DNA from: Desulfobacter postgatei 2ac9
Lineage (GTDB): Bacteria; Desulfobacterota; Desulfobacteria; Desulfobacterales; Desulfobacteraceae
Direction of reading: 5' to 3'
DNA length: 64,000 bases
NCBI RefSeq assembly: GCF_000233695.2
Contig: NZ_CM001488.1
Coordinates: 1,742,203 to 1,806,202 of the forward strand
Part shown: piece after piece, positions 47,589-56,521 of the stretch
Position numbering within the stretch: the first letter of the stretch is position 1
Layout of the letters: each line of letters starts with the position of its first letter
Notes under the pieces: model-generated
Database searches by the model: none
Seen by the model: only the letters and a program-made list of their open reading frames with translations
Told to the model about the DNA's origin: nothing
Position numbers and translations under genes: made by a program

Positions 47589-48524
47589 TTATTTTAGAGG
47601 AACACCTTGTAGAAATCGAAAAAAATGCTTGAATTTATAACTTTTTTTCAAAAATAGAGGGAAAAAATCTATGATGTCATTTCGAAATGGGCCTTCTGTT
47701 AGCTGCTTTCCATCAGACCAATACACATTACGTTTTTTCAAACTATATTCCCAGATACTTTTGTTTTTGTGGTAACGGTTTGGGAAGAGCGTCGTATTTT
47801 TATCAAGAATAGCCCCTATAATACTTGAATGGGTTCTATTCGTAACAATATCAGTTGCACCGGCATGCACCCTTAACCAATGGTTAAAATCTCTACAAAA
47901 AAAGGCTGGATCTATCCGTACCCCTTTTTTTTTAGTTAAAATTTTGTAATGGCCGGCTTCATTGTCTTGCCGAAAAGCATACAAATGATAACCCGGCTTG
48001 ACATTACCCACTCTTTTTAACACTTCTTCTTTTGTTAAGTAAAAGGCAGTATCCTTTTCGATATATATTTCCGAAAAAAAAGGCTGAAAATACTTGACTG
48101 CTAAATCATAAGAAGTTTTCTCTCTTGCAAAAAAATATTTTTCTTTTTCTGAAAACCTTTCCAGGATGGGAACCATTTTCTCAGAAATATAAATGTGATC
48201 TTTTTCTAAGGTACATGGTCCCTGTATAACAATTGAGGCTTTCGAACTCAGTGCATGAATTAAACAAGTCAAAACAGAACCTGAGCACCAATTATTGTAT
48301 CCTCCGCCACCATGAATATAGACGATATCTTCTTTTTTGGGAGAGTAATGACAAAATTCATCTTTGTTCATTCTTTTATAAGTCAGTCCAATTTCACTCG
48401 CCAAAAACTCAGCTCCCCAATAGATCAGGCAATCGCCGTAATTTCCACCGGGTTCCACAAAAATAAAATCGTAGTTAAAATATTTTTCAAAAATTGTTTT
48501 CAGGTTATTGTTTTCAGAATTCAT
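47589..48524 (-). CDS. Polysaccharide pyruvyl transferase family protein
   Basis: The 311-residue protein has the family motifs FVEPGGNYGDCLIYWGAEFL near the start, VYIHGGGGYNNW, SIVIQGPCTLE and near the end DIVTNRTHSSIIGAIL, which carries the Arg and His of the active site. Such enzymes attach a pyruvyl ketal from PEP to a sugar of the repeat unit, giving it negative charge. It is soluble. It is separated from the flippase by a MITE-like element, so the original spacing has been changed. Confidence 0.85.
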   Translation of the reverse strand: MNSENNNLKTIFEKYFNYDFIFVEPGGNYGDCLIYWGAEFLASEIGLTYKRMNKDEFCHYSPKKEDIVYIHGGGGYNNWCSGSVLTCLIHALSSKASIVIQGPCTLEKDHIYISEKMVPILERFSEKEKYFFAREKTSYDLAVKYFQPFFSEIYIEKDTAFYLTKEEVLKRVGNVKPGYHLYAFRQDNEAGHYKILTKKKGVRIDPAFFCRDFNHWLRVHAGATDIVTNRTHSSIIGAILDKNTTLFPNRYHKNKSIWEYSLKKRNVYWSDGKQLTEGPFRNDIIDFFPLFLKKSYKFKHFFRFLQGVPLK

Positions 48525-48560
48525 AAAATAACCTCATGCTTTTCTTTGGTTAAGTGAATT

Positions 48561-48726
48561 TGGGTGTAAATCAAGGCTGTTGGTTTGTGGCTCAGTATAC
48601 TATCGTCAGCTATTTTGTATGAAACTGAAATCAAAACAGCCAGCAGCAAGGATTGTATTCCCTGTAACGAAATGAATGACTATCGATCTCTGCTTGAATT
48701 GCTACAACGGTCTTGATTTACACCCA
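48561..48726. mobile_element. MITE-like element: 15-base perfect terminal inverted repeats, 7-base direct repeats
   Basis: TGGGTGTAAATCAAG at 48561-48575 and its exact inverse complement at 48712-48726 bound a 166-base element that encodes no transposase. GTGAATT stands directly outside both ends (48554-48560 and 48727-48733), as a target duplication would. The right end lies inside the flippase gene, whose last residues and stop codon it supplies. Confidence 0.85.
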
Positions 48727-50186
48727 GTGAATTTTTTAATAACTATATTAGTGATGTTTTTTTCAGGTCCTTCAGGAAATCTAAACAGAGTCCAAAACGA
48801 TATGATAAAAAATGTATAGGTGAATATCCCTGTCCCAATAACAAAGAGTAATAAAATGATACCATCTTTTTGTAAATAATTATTTAATATTGATTGACTG
48901 TAATAAACACAAATAAACATAAGGAGAGATGATAAAACAGGTCGAAAGTGAACGGATACCATTCTGCGGATAGAAATTTTCAGTTCGTAAAAAATTAATG
49001 CGTTTGATAACACAAACATTAATATCGTCGTTAATAGCACGGCAATTGCTGTTCCTTCCAATCCGAGCATAAAAGTCAACCAGAAAAGAGTTGGTATAAA
49101 GATAATCAATCGTAACAAACCTATCAGACTGGAAAGTTTGGGTTTTCCCATTGCAAGAAAAACGTACCCCGTATTGGAGTTTAGAGCCATCAGGGTACCA
49201 CCTATTGCAATATATTGAATGAGCGTTACTGATTCAAGCCATTTCTCACCAAGCACAACAGGTACCAATACTCCAGCAATAGAAGCTATTCCAACACCAG
49301 CCGGCACTACAATAAATGAGATGGATTCCATGACATTGAGATACATTTTTTTTAATTCTTCTTTATGATGCGATATTTTTGAATAGCCCGGATATGTCGC
49401 GCGATTGACATTGCTTGCCAGTTCGGTAGTCGGAAGGGTTGATATTTCCTTGGCGATTGTAAAAAGACCGGCTGCCTGGGGAGAGAGAATTTTGCCGATA
49501 ATGATTTCAGGAGAACGGGTATTAGCGAAATATAAAAAATTGTTGAACATCAGCCACTTTGAAAAATTAAACAACTCCCTCCATGCTGCAAAAGTGAACC
49601 TTGGGCGGAAACTGTGGAGTAAATAACTGTTAATGGTAGTACATCCTTGCCAGATAAGGGAACCGATAACCAGAGCCCAATAATTTCGCAGCCAGAATGC
49701 CATTCCAATGGTACAGAAAAAACTGATAATTTTTGGAAGCATTTGGTATGAAAATTCTTTGTCAAATGTAAGATTTTTTCGAAAATCAACTACACCAATA
49801 TTTCTCAGGCCATTGACGAGAAAGGAAAATGACAGTACAAACATAATCGGTTGCAGCTTCTGGTTGCCGTAAAAGTCTGCGAGCAGTCCTGAAAATCCCA
49901 TAACAACGGCGAAAGCCATAATCGCAAAACTGAAATTGAACGACCAGGCAGTATTATAGTGTTCTGCAGTTGCATTTTGTTTTTGAATAAGAACAGTATC
50001 AAAACCAAAACTCCCAAATATTTCGATAAATGCAAAAAATGCCATAATTATGGCAACCAGGCCAAATTCTTCCGGTGTGAGCAATCGCGCCAAAATGATG
50101 GTACTGATAAGCCCGATAATCCTGATACAGGCTCTAAGGGAAACCATCCATAAAACACTTTTGGCGACTTGGGTATTTAGAGACAT
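48702..50186 (-). CDS. Oligosaccharide flippase (Wzx/MOP family), C-terminus altered by a MITE-like insertion
   Basis: A 494-residue protein with about 12-14 membrane helices. The N-terminal pattern MSLNTQVAKSVLWMVSLRAC, TIILARLLTPEEFGLVAIIM and IQKQNATAEHYNTAWSFNF is typical of the polysaccharide transport proteins that flip lipid-linked oligosaccharides. The final eight residues TGCKSRPL and the stop are encoded by the terminal inverted repeat of the MITE-like element, so the native tail has been replaced; because the core is complete, activity is probably kept. 158 AT-rich bases lie upstream, possibly an internal promoter. Confidence 0.88.
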   Translation of the reverse strand: MSLNTQVAKSVLWMVSLRACIRIIGLISTIILARLLTPEEFGLVAIIMAFFAFIEIFGSFGFDTVLIQKQNATAEHYNTAWSFNFSFAIMAFAVVMGFSGLLADFYGNQKLQPIMFVLSFSFLVNGLRNIGVVDFRKNLTFDKEFSYQMLPKIISFFCTIGMAFWLRNYWALVIGSLIWQGCTTINSYLLHSFRPRFTFAAWRELFNFSKWLMFNNFLYFANTRSPEIIIGKILSPQAAGLFTIAKEISTLPTTELASNVNRATYPGYSKISHHKEELKKMYLNVMESISFIVVPAGVGIASIAGVLVPVVLGEKWLESVTLIQYIAIGGTLMALNSNTGYVFLAMGKPKLSSLIGLLRLIIFIPTLFWLTFMLGLEGTAIAVLLTTILMFVLSNALIFYELKISIRRMVSVHFRPVLSSLLMFICVYYSQSILNNYLQKDGIILLLFVIGTGIFTYTFFIISFWTLFRFPEGPEKNITNIVIKKFTGCKSRPL

Positions 50187-50344
50187 TGAGTGTTGCTTTT
50201 TTAGGTATTTGGGGTTATGGGTTTAAAAATTTAACGCTAAAGATAAAATCCTTGGCTTGTACTCTTTTTTTTTACATATCTGCCGGTCGAATCGGTAATT
50301 TTCGAATCCAGTATTGAACCCCTTCTGTTTTCAAAAATTGAAAA

Positions 50345-51616
50345 TTAGTTTTTGCCATCATAATTTTCAACACCATTTTCAAGCAGAGAATTTAATTCTT
50401 TTGTTCTGGCAGCTCTTGATAATTCAATTATTTTTTCCCTTTCTGGGAGGTGAAAATTCCCTGAAGTTATTTTTTTTATAAAACCGGGCAGTTTTTTTTT
50501 TATTTCTTCCTTTTCGTCTATCCTGACTATATCAAAACCACCGAGTGTTTTTAAAATGCCTGCAGTGTCTCCGGCTGGGTCTGTGAGAGCCAGAATCGGA
50601 CGTCCAGCTCCAAGATACTCATACACTTTTGCAGGGATCTGTATATTGCACACAGCTCCCTGAAGGACCAGAAGCACGTCTGCACCCAGCAATTCCTGAA
50701 TGGCATCTTTGTAAGGAATGGATTCATCTTCAAACTTCACAAGACCTTCAAGCTTTAAATGCGAAAACTTTTGTTTAAACTCATTTGAATACCCACTGGC
50801 CCGAAAAATAAAACATACTTTATCCGAATCTATGAGTCCTTCATCTCTTAATTCCGCAATCGCATGAAACAACTGGGTCGGATCCCGCTCATAACTGTAG
50901 ACAAGGCCGCTGTGAAGAATTGTCAATGGGCCATGCTTATCCTTTTTTTGGGGCGGAAAGATTTTGTCTTGAGGAAACAAGGTCTCATCAAACCCGTTGG
51001 GGATAACGGATATTTTTTGTGAAGATTTTTCTCCATATCGGTTTTTATAGACCTGGCAGGTGCCGGGTGTGGTGACTGTGATCGCAGCGGCATGTTCAAT
51101 AACCTGTTTTTCAATCCACCAATAGCATTTTCTTACAATAGGATTATCCGGATAATCCGACATTGCCATGGGATCGCGAAAATCCGCAACCCATGGGATC
51201 TTAAATAAGCGGGAGAGATGTAAACCGATGACGTGGGCAGAAGCAATGGGAAAGGTGGATATTATGGCAGTGGGGCGCCATTTACGGATAATCTGTATTC
51301 CTTTTACCGTGCCGGTCAATATCCATGACTGCCACCGGTCCGGCAGTGCCAGTGTCCGCAGATACCGGCCCCGCCATGCCAGGTGCCGGGCTGTGTCCAA
51401 AGCCGGTGCACGAATAACTTCGATAGTTTCCGGAATGGTGCTGGTATTTGAGGTGTTGACAGATTCGTAGGCCCCGGGGGTTACGGTCAAAATCTTTACA
51501 TCCCATCCCATTTCAGGCAGATAGCGGGCATAGGAAAGCATACGGTGCACCCCGCTGCCACCCTGAATGGGTGGAAAATGAAAGGCAATGATCAGCAGTC
51601 GTCTGGTTTGATTCAC
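50345..51616 (-). CDS. GT4 family glycosyltransferase
   Basis: A 423-residue GT-B protein. The start RRLLIIAFHFPPIQGGSGVH, the mid region WVADFRDPMAMSDYPDNP and VTTPGTCQVYKNRYGEKS, and the C-terminal VYEYLGAGRPILALTDPAGD place it in the GT4-like group often found in capsule and exopolysaccharide loci. It has no membrane segment. Its ATG overlaps the stop of the GNAT/FemAB-like gene (ATGA), which makes it the last gene of the tightly coupled block that begins at 61408. Confidence 0.85.
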   Translation of the reverse strand: MNQTRRLLIIAFHFPPIQGGSGVHRMLSYARYLPEMGWDVKILTVTPGAYESVNTSNTSTIPETIEVIRAPALDTARHLAWRGRYLRTLALPDRWQSWILTGTVKGIQIIRKWRPTAIISTFPIASAHVIGLHLSRLFKIPWVADFRDPMAMSDYPDNPIVRKCYWWIEKQVIEHAAAITVTTPGTCQVYKNRYGEKSSQKISVIPNGFDETLFPQDKIFPPQKKDKHGPLTILHSGLVYSYERDPTQLFHAIAELRDEGLIDSDKVCFIFRASGYSNEFKQKFSHLKLEGLVKFEDESIPYKDAIQELLGADVLLVLQGAVCNIQIPAKVYEYLGAGRPILALTDPAGDTAGILKTLGGFDIVRIDEKEEIKKKLPGFIKKITSGNFHLPEREKIIELSRAARTKELNSLLENGVENYDGKN

Positions 51617-52713
51617 GGGGCTGTCCTCATTTTTTTGAGTGTTCCAAAAATTTTTGACCGAACCTGGCTGGAATAAATTTCAAACCGGACATGCCGACGG
51701 GTTTGTCTGGTCCAGTGAAGCTTGTGGGGGTCCGGCTCCATCTGACCGGGAGTGCCTAAGAAATCGAATTCTTTTGCTCCGGAAGCAAACGCTTTTTCCA
51801 GGCATCCGTCTATAACCAGGGCGCCGGGTGACAGATCTTTGAAACGAGAGTCAAACCCGGTCTTCAATTGACCAATCCAGTCTCCCCAGTGGCAGCAGAG
51901 GCTGTAGGCAATCGGTTTGTTTTTATTCCAGAGCACATTGGCCATCAAAGCGTTTTTTTCAGCCAGAAAAGGCAGCAGCTGTGCATAATACCGGCCTTCC
52001 CGATTTGAAAAGGACACAGCAACACCAGATTCCGCTTTCCAGCTGTTGGCTTCCACAGCCACAAAAGCCTCCAGAAATTCAGAGGCCTGAGATGCAGCAG
52101 GATACCAGGCCATTTCCATCTCTTCCGTACTGGCCAGCATTTCATTTCTTTTTCGGTATTTATACCGAAATTTTCTGTTTTTGGATGCCAGCAAATCATC
52201 AAAAGTGCCTTTGAGCGTTAGATAAGGGGAGACATCCACAGGAAACTCCTGGAAACCCAAATCCTTTTCATGGCAGAGCTGTCTTAAAGATTCAGCCGTG
52301 GGTCCGTCATCGATGATGTTGGATATCATCAAAATGTGCCATTTGGGAGTGTCGGAGAAGAACGCTTCCAATAAAGCCCTGATACTGCTAAGGCAGACAC
52401 ATTCTAAATGATAGGTGACAAAATCGTATAAAAACACAATAGAAAAAGGCATTCCCAGTTTGAATCTTTTTTCCACTCTATAGGGAAGGAAACCAGCGGG
52501 TTTATCTGCATCAAAGTGAACAAACACCCGGGTATGGTCTATCTCTGTTTTTCCGCTTGAAAGCGATATTTTTACCCACCCGGGGTGAAGGGTGGGATTC
52601 AACCGCTTGTTTTCAATGAGCTCAATCCAATTTTTTTTCAGATTTTCCGGCAGAGCTGAGAATGGAAAACAATAGTTTTTGGAATCTATTTTATGTTTGC
52701 TGGTATCTTTCAT
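51613..52713 (-). CDS. GNAT/FemAB-like acyltransferase (BioF2-like domain)
   Basis: The 366-residue protein looks like a tandem GNAT fold as in FemAB enzymes: an early beta-rich half with HPGWVKISLSSGKTE, then KNRKFRYKYRKRNEMLASTE, WKAESGVAVSFSNREGRYYA and the closing DFLGTPGQMEPDPHKLHWTR, similar in shape to the FDFGRSTPGEGTFRFKKQWG text of the FemAB gene at the right end. FemAB-type proteins transfer amino acids or acyl groups onto amines. Here the donor is unknown. It stands between the ATP-grasp pair and a glycosyltransferase in the coupled block, which supports a role in amide-type decoration. Confidence 0.75.
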   Translation of the reverse strand: MKDTSKHKIDSKNYCFPFSALPENLKKNWIELIENKRLNPTLHPGWVKISLSSGKTEIDHTRVFVHFDADKPAGFLPYRVEKRFKLGMPFSIVFLYDFVTYHLECVCLSSIRALLEAFFSDTPKWHILMISNIIDDGPTAESLRQLCHEKDLGFQEFPVDVSPYLTLKGTFDDLLASKNRKFRYKYRKRNEMLASTEEMEMAWYPAASQASEFLEAFVAVEANSWKAESGVAVSFSNREGRYYAQLLPFLAEKNALMANVLWNKNKPIAYSLCCHWGDWIGQLKTGFDSRFKDLSPGALVIDGCLEKAFASGAKEFDFLGTPGQMEPDPHKLHWTRQTRRHVRFEIYSSQVRSKIFGTLKKMRTAP

Positions 52714-52726
52714 AACAGGTCAAATT

Positions 52727-53911
52727 TCATTGTTTGGTTTTGAATTTCAATCTTTTTATGATCCATGGATATCCCTTTTTAAATGTTTGCAGCATCAGGT
52801 TGTTAAATGCTGATAGAAGCGGATGGATATCGTTGTGACCATAATAGGGGAAATACGGATTTTTTCCCCAGGGGGACAAAGTCCGCTGCCTGACACAAGC
52901 CAGCAGGTAACACAACGGCTCTTTTTCCGTATCATACCAAACCACATTGTGGGAAAGGACGGGGGCAAACGTCTCGTGGGCCAGCCTCAAGGTGTAGCAA
53001 AATTCCATATACGGAAGGTTCAGACCGCCCTGAACTGTGACATCGACGCAGTATTCAGTACGACCCACCGTAGGTTCAATCAGCCACAGACGCCCGGTAT
53101 TGTCTCGTTTGAACTCCACGGCGACCGGCCCGCAAAGGGGAAGCCCCTTGAGAAACTGTAATGCATGCTGCCGGACCTGGTCGTCTTCAAAAAGCTCCAG
53201 TATCGTTCCCCTGCCAAGTCCTTTTGGGAAGGAACGTTGTTTTCTGCCGGTGATGTCGGCTAAAGGAAGACCTTTGTCCATAAAAAATGCGCAGAACTGA
53301 AGTCTGTCATCCTCTCCTTCCACACATTCCTGGGCCAGAAATGGCAGAGAATCCGGAAATTCTTTGACAAGATTGTACAGTTGGCTGAGGGTTGTAAGCT
53401 TTCTGGTTTTAAAGGCTGCAGGCGGCTGATCGGGCTTTACTATCAGCGGGAACTGCATCTCCTGGGCCTTTTTACAATCATCGAGAGAGGCAATAATCCG
53501 TGCCCTGGGATATGCCACACCGTTTTTTTCCGCATGGCGGCAGACCACGGATTTATAGGTAAAGGATGCCGTCAGTTCGGTGCAATCCGCCCAGCTGAGA
53601 AGGTAGTTTTTTGACAGCTTGTCCCAGTTTGCCGCAATTGCCCGTACGGTTTTGTCGCTGCAGGGAAACAGCACCACCCGATGATATGGAATATGTTTTC
53701 GCAATGCAATCAATGTATCCGGCAGATCTTCTGGGTTGACCCCCTGTCGTGCAAACATGGTCAGGTACCTCGACTTTGCTGCAGGGCCTTTGTCGCTTCT
53801 GTCCACCGCATAGACCTGTACCCCTTTTCGGGCAAGGGCGCGCGCCACTGCCAGGCCCTGTATGGTGAGGCCGACAACCAGGGCCGCAGAATCGGATTTT
53901 GGTTCAGGCAT
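52727..53911 (-). CDS. ATP-grasp carboxylate-amine ligase-like protein (second of a pair)
   Basis: The 394-residue protein has an N-terminal Rossmann-like pre-ATP-grasp domain (ALVVGLTIQGLAVARALARK, YAVDRSDKGPAAKSRYL) and a central ATP-grasp fold (QFPLIVKPDQPPAAF, LAQECVEGEDDRLQFC). The magnesium-binding strand is GRLWLIEPTVGRTEYCVDVT, where the usual ExN reads ExT, so the metal site is altered. Such enzymes activate a carboxylate as acyl phosphate and join it to an amine. It overlaps the first ATP-grasp gene by 8 bases. Substrates are unknown. Confidence 0.8.
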   Translation of the reverse strand: MPEPKSDSAALVVGLTIQGLAVARALARKGVQVYAVDRSDKGPAAKSRYLTMFARQGVNPEDLPDTLIALRKHIPYHRVVLFPCSDKTVRAIAANWDKLSKNYLLSWADCTELTASFTYKSVVCRHAEKNGVAYPRARIIASLDDCKKAQEMQFPLIVKPDQPPAAFKTRKLTTLSQLYNLVKEFPDSLPFLAQECVEGEDDRLQFCAFFMDKGLPLADITGRKQRSFPKGLGRGTILELFEDDQVRQHALQFLKGLPLCGPVAVEFKRDNTGRLWLIEPTVGRTEYCVDVTVQGGLNLPYMEFCYTLRLAHETFAPVLSHNVVWYDTEKEPLCYLLACVRQRTLSPWGKNPYFPYYGHNDIHPLLSAFNNLMLQTFKKGYPWIIKRLKFKTKQ

Positions 53912-55073
53912 GGGTTTTCCTTTTGAATAAAGTGTGCCACATCATGGTGATCAACTCCCGGGTATTGTGAAAAAACGGTCCCGGGTCTTTGAAGTCAAAC
54001 AGCGCGAATGTATTTGCGCGGGCAACGGACCCAATATATGACATCAGGCTGCAGCGGCCGTTGCGCACCGCACCGGTACTGCGGGAAAAACATACAAACA
54101 GGTCAGCATTGAAATGCAGCCACCGGACGGTTTCATTAACCTTTTTGTCCATATTAGTCGAAGGCGGCACGTTGTCCGTGAGAAAATCAAACATACCGGG
54201 CCGCATTTTTTCAGCCAGTGAATACTGGACCCAGGGCCGGGCATTGATTTCAATGATGTAAGGGGTGCGGGTATGAATATCAAACATGATTTCCGCTTCA
54301 CCCATGCCGTAAAAATCAAGGCTGTCCAGTATGCGCCGGGTGAAATTTTCAACCCCTGCGTCAGGGCGGGCTACCATATAGGTGCCGCCGGCGCATTGTT
54401 CTGGAAAAGACCGCAGTTTTTCGGCCACGGTTATCAGCGTCTGTCCATCTTTTCGACGGACAAAGCCGGCAGCATACTGTTTTACATCCGGAAACAGAAG
54501 GGACTGGCTCAGGGCAGGTGTAACATCAAGGGCTTTAAACTTTTTCAGCCAGGCCTGTAAATCCGCCATGTCTCTAATCTCAACCGCCTTAGGGAGACCT
54601 TTTGATGTTTCATGCTGGGTCAGTTCCGGGCGGAGCAGTAAAGGGAAAATTGGATCAGGCGTAATTTTTCCCGATGCATCGACCGTATAATCTACCGGTG
54701 CGGTTATGCTGTTTTGCCGGCACCAGGCAAGGAATCTGTTTTTATCCAGACAGATGTTCAAAACTTTCTGGTCCGGATGCAGTAGGTCGGAAAAAATTGT
54801 TTCCAGGCGGTTGCGATGGGCGGCAATGAATCTGAGCCACCTGTCACTGTCTGCGATGCAAAAAGCGGTTGATTTTCCAACGGTACGTTCAAGCTTTGCC
54901 AGTATGTATTCAGGGTCTGATTTTTGAAAGATCAGTTTTTCAGCCAACCTGGATTTGCCGGCAATACCCTCTGTGTCAGATGCCAGAATGACACGCCATC
55001 CTGCACGGGCTGCAACACGCGTCAAAGCCAGTGCAGACAAGGTGTTTCCCAGAACGACAAGGCAATCAGGCAC
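53904..55073 (-). CDS. ATP-grasp carboxylate-amine ligase-like protein (first of a pair)
   Basis: A 389-residue ATP-grasp protein, distantly related to its neighbour: a pre-ATP-grasp domain (CLVVLGNTLSALALTRVAAR, LASDTEGIAGKSRLAEK), then PLLLRPELTQHETSKG, GMGEAEIMFDIHTRTPYIIE and the canonical metal-binding ExN in IIEINARPWVQYSLAE. Unlike the second protein, it keeps the normal metal-site residues, so it is the more certain catalyst. It overlaps the decarboxylase gene by 8 bases upstream and the other ATP-grasp gene by 8 downstream, a strong sign that the proteins work together. Confidence 0.82.
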   Translation of the reverse strand: MPDCLVVLGNTLSALALTRVAARAGWRVILASDTEGIAGKSRLAEKLIFQKSDPEYILAKLERTVGKSTAFCIADSDRWLRFIAAHRNRLETIFSDLLHPDQKVLNICLDKNRFLAWCRQNSITAPVDYTVDASGKITPDPIFPLLLRPELTQHETSKGLPKAVEIRDMADLQAWLKKFKALDVTPALSQSLLFPDVKQYAAGFVRRKDGQTLITVAEKLRSFPEQCAGGTYMVARPDAGVENFTRRILDSLDFYGMGEAEIMFDIHTRTPYIIEINARPWVQYSLAEKMRPGMFDFLTDNVPPSTNMDKKVNETVRWLHFNADLFVCFSRSTGAVRNGRCSLMSYIGSVARANTFALFDFKDPGPFFHNTRELITMMWHTLFKRKTHA

Positions 55074-56517
55074 AGTTGACTCCGAACGGCATCAGTGTAT
55101 CCAGTTGTACAATATCTGAAAATGATTCCCGGCGCCGGATTTCTTCTACCATATTGCCATCTACCATTACAGCGGCAGGCCGTGGGAGCGAAAAATTGGT
55201 CTGGTTGGGTATGAAATATGCGCCGGCATCCATTACGGCAACAAGATCACCGGCCTGCAGAGCAGGGAACGGTTTGCAGCGTGCCACAATATCTCCTGGA
55301 TGACACAACGGGCCATAAATATCGAACCGGCTGGTGTAAGGTTCCTTCATTTTGTTTGCCGGAAAAATCTGATGGGTTTCATACCCTAACGGCATGGTAA
55401 TGTTTTTGCCGCCATCCAGGATCAGTTTCGGGATAGACTGTCGGGTCTGTTTGACCGTTATCACCCGCAATAGCAGCGTCTGCGCACTGCTGGTGATCGC
55501 CCGCCCCGGTTCAAAAAAGATGTGGGGCGGGTGTTTTTCAAAGTCCGGATATATCTGTCTGAATTTTTCACCGATTTTCCGGGCATACTCATCTGGTTTG
55601 GGGCAATCGTCAGGGTGCGGCATTCTCGGGGCATAACCAAGATCCGGCATTCTCAGGTCCCACTCGTCAGGGGTACGGACGGTTGGAACACCGAAACCGC
55701 CACCAAAATCATAGGTATTTATTCTGATGTTCAGTTCTTTATCAAGTTTCAGCCCGAACTCAAGTACTTCGGTGATCGCCGTCAAATAGATATCTGGATC
55801 TTTGATACCTGTTCCCAAATGTAAATGCAGGGCACAGGGATTCAGGTGTGTGTTCTGTTTTAATTTTTTGAAGGTTTCCAGGGATTCATTTGTGGCAATA
55901 TTGGTGCCGAACTGTCCCTGCCATCCCACGGATGTCACCAGTCGAAGGCCCACATCCGGTTTCCGGCCGTGTTTTTGTGCCGCATCAACCAGCCAGGGGA
56001 TCTCTTCTCTCCCGTCAATATTGATGAGCCTCACGCCTTGAGACACGGCAAGATCAATACAGTCTTTCCCTTTGCCTGGCCCGTTTACGATAATCCGTTC
56101 CGGCGGTACGCCCAGTTTCAAGGCAAGCCAGAGTTCAAAATGAGAAATCACCTCTGCAAAGGTGCCCATCCGATGCAGGGCGGTCAATACGCCCGGCAGG
56201 GGATTGGTTTTGTAAGACGTTGCCAGTTCTACAGCCGGCAGATGCTCCCGGAATGCCCCGACAAAGGTATCATAATTTTTTTTCAAGCGGCTTTTATCTA
56301 CAACATGAAGCGGGGTACCATAGTCCTGTGCCAGGGTTATGGTGCTGATGTCTTGAACACAAAGGTGGCCTTCTTCGGAGATATGACTGCCCCATAAATC
56401 AGGCGGCAGGCCTTGAAACGTCTCTGGTAATCCATTACGCCGGTGCTGATCCTGTTGCAGAAGACGTCTGATAACGGTTCTTTTTACAGCTGTTTTTGTA
56501 AATTCAAGAAGTTTCAA
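55066..56517 (-). CDS. PLP-dependent fold-III decarboxylase (diaminopimelate/ornithine decarboxylase family)
   Basis: The 483-residue protein is an alanine-racemase-fold decarboxylase. The PLP lysine is K103 in ATSYKTNPLPGV. NTYDFGGGFGVP and FEPGRAITSSA bind the cofactor phosphate, and YGPLCHPGDIVA carries the catalytic C405; AGAYFIPNQTNFSLPRPAAV is the final motif. An N-terminal extension of about 50 residues is longer than in LysA. Members decarboxylate DAP, ornithine, lysine, arginine or related amino acids. The neighbours suggest that the amine or amino acid formed is used by the synthetase and ATP-grasp enzymes and not for lysine supply. It starts 4 bases after the synthetase homologue. 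Confidence 0.85.
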   Translation of the reverse strand: MKLLEFTKTAVKRTVIRRLLQQDQHRRNGLPETFQGLPPDLWGSHISEEGHLCVQDISTITLAQDYGTPLHVVDKSRLKKNYDTFVGAFREHLPAVELATSYKTNPLPGVLTALHRMGTFAEVISHFELWLALKLGVPPERIIVNGPGKGKDCIDLAVSQGVRLINIDGREEIPWLVDAAQKHGRKPDVGLRLVTSVGWQGQFGTNIATNESLETFKKLKQNTHLNPCALHLHLGTGIKDPDIYLTAITEVLEFGLKLDKELNIRINTYDFGGGFGVPTVRTPDEWDLRMPDLGYAPRMPHPDDCPKPDEYARKIGEKFRQIYPDFEKHPPHIFFEPGRAITSSAQTLLLRVITVKQTRQSIPKLILDGGKNITMPLGYETHQIFPANKMKEPYTSRFDIYGPLCHPGDIVARCKPFPALQAGDLVAVMDAGAYFIPNQTNFSLPRPAAVMVDGNMVEEIRRRESFSDIVQLDTLMPFGVNCA

Positions 56518-56521
56518 TTTG

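Noticed and set aside
55066-56517. The decarboxylase as the ordinary lysA gene
   Set aside because: The fold-III motifs fit, but the long N-terminal extension and the tight coupling to a synthetase homologue and ATP-grasp genes make a glycan-linked role more likely. Not fully excluded.
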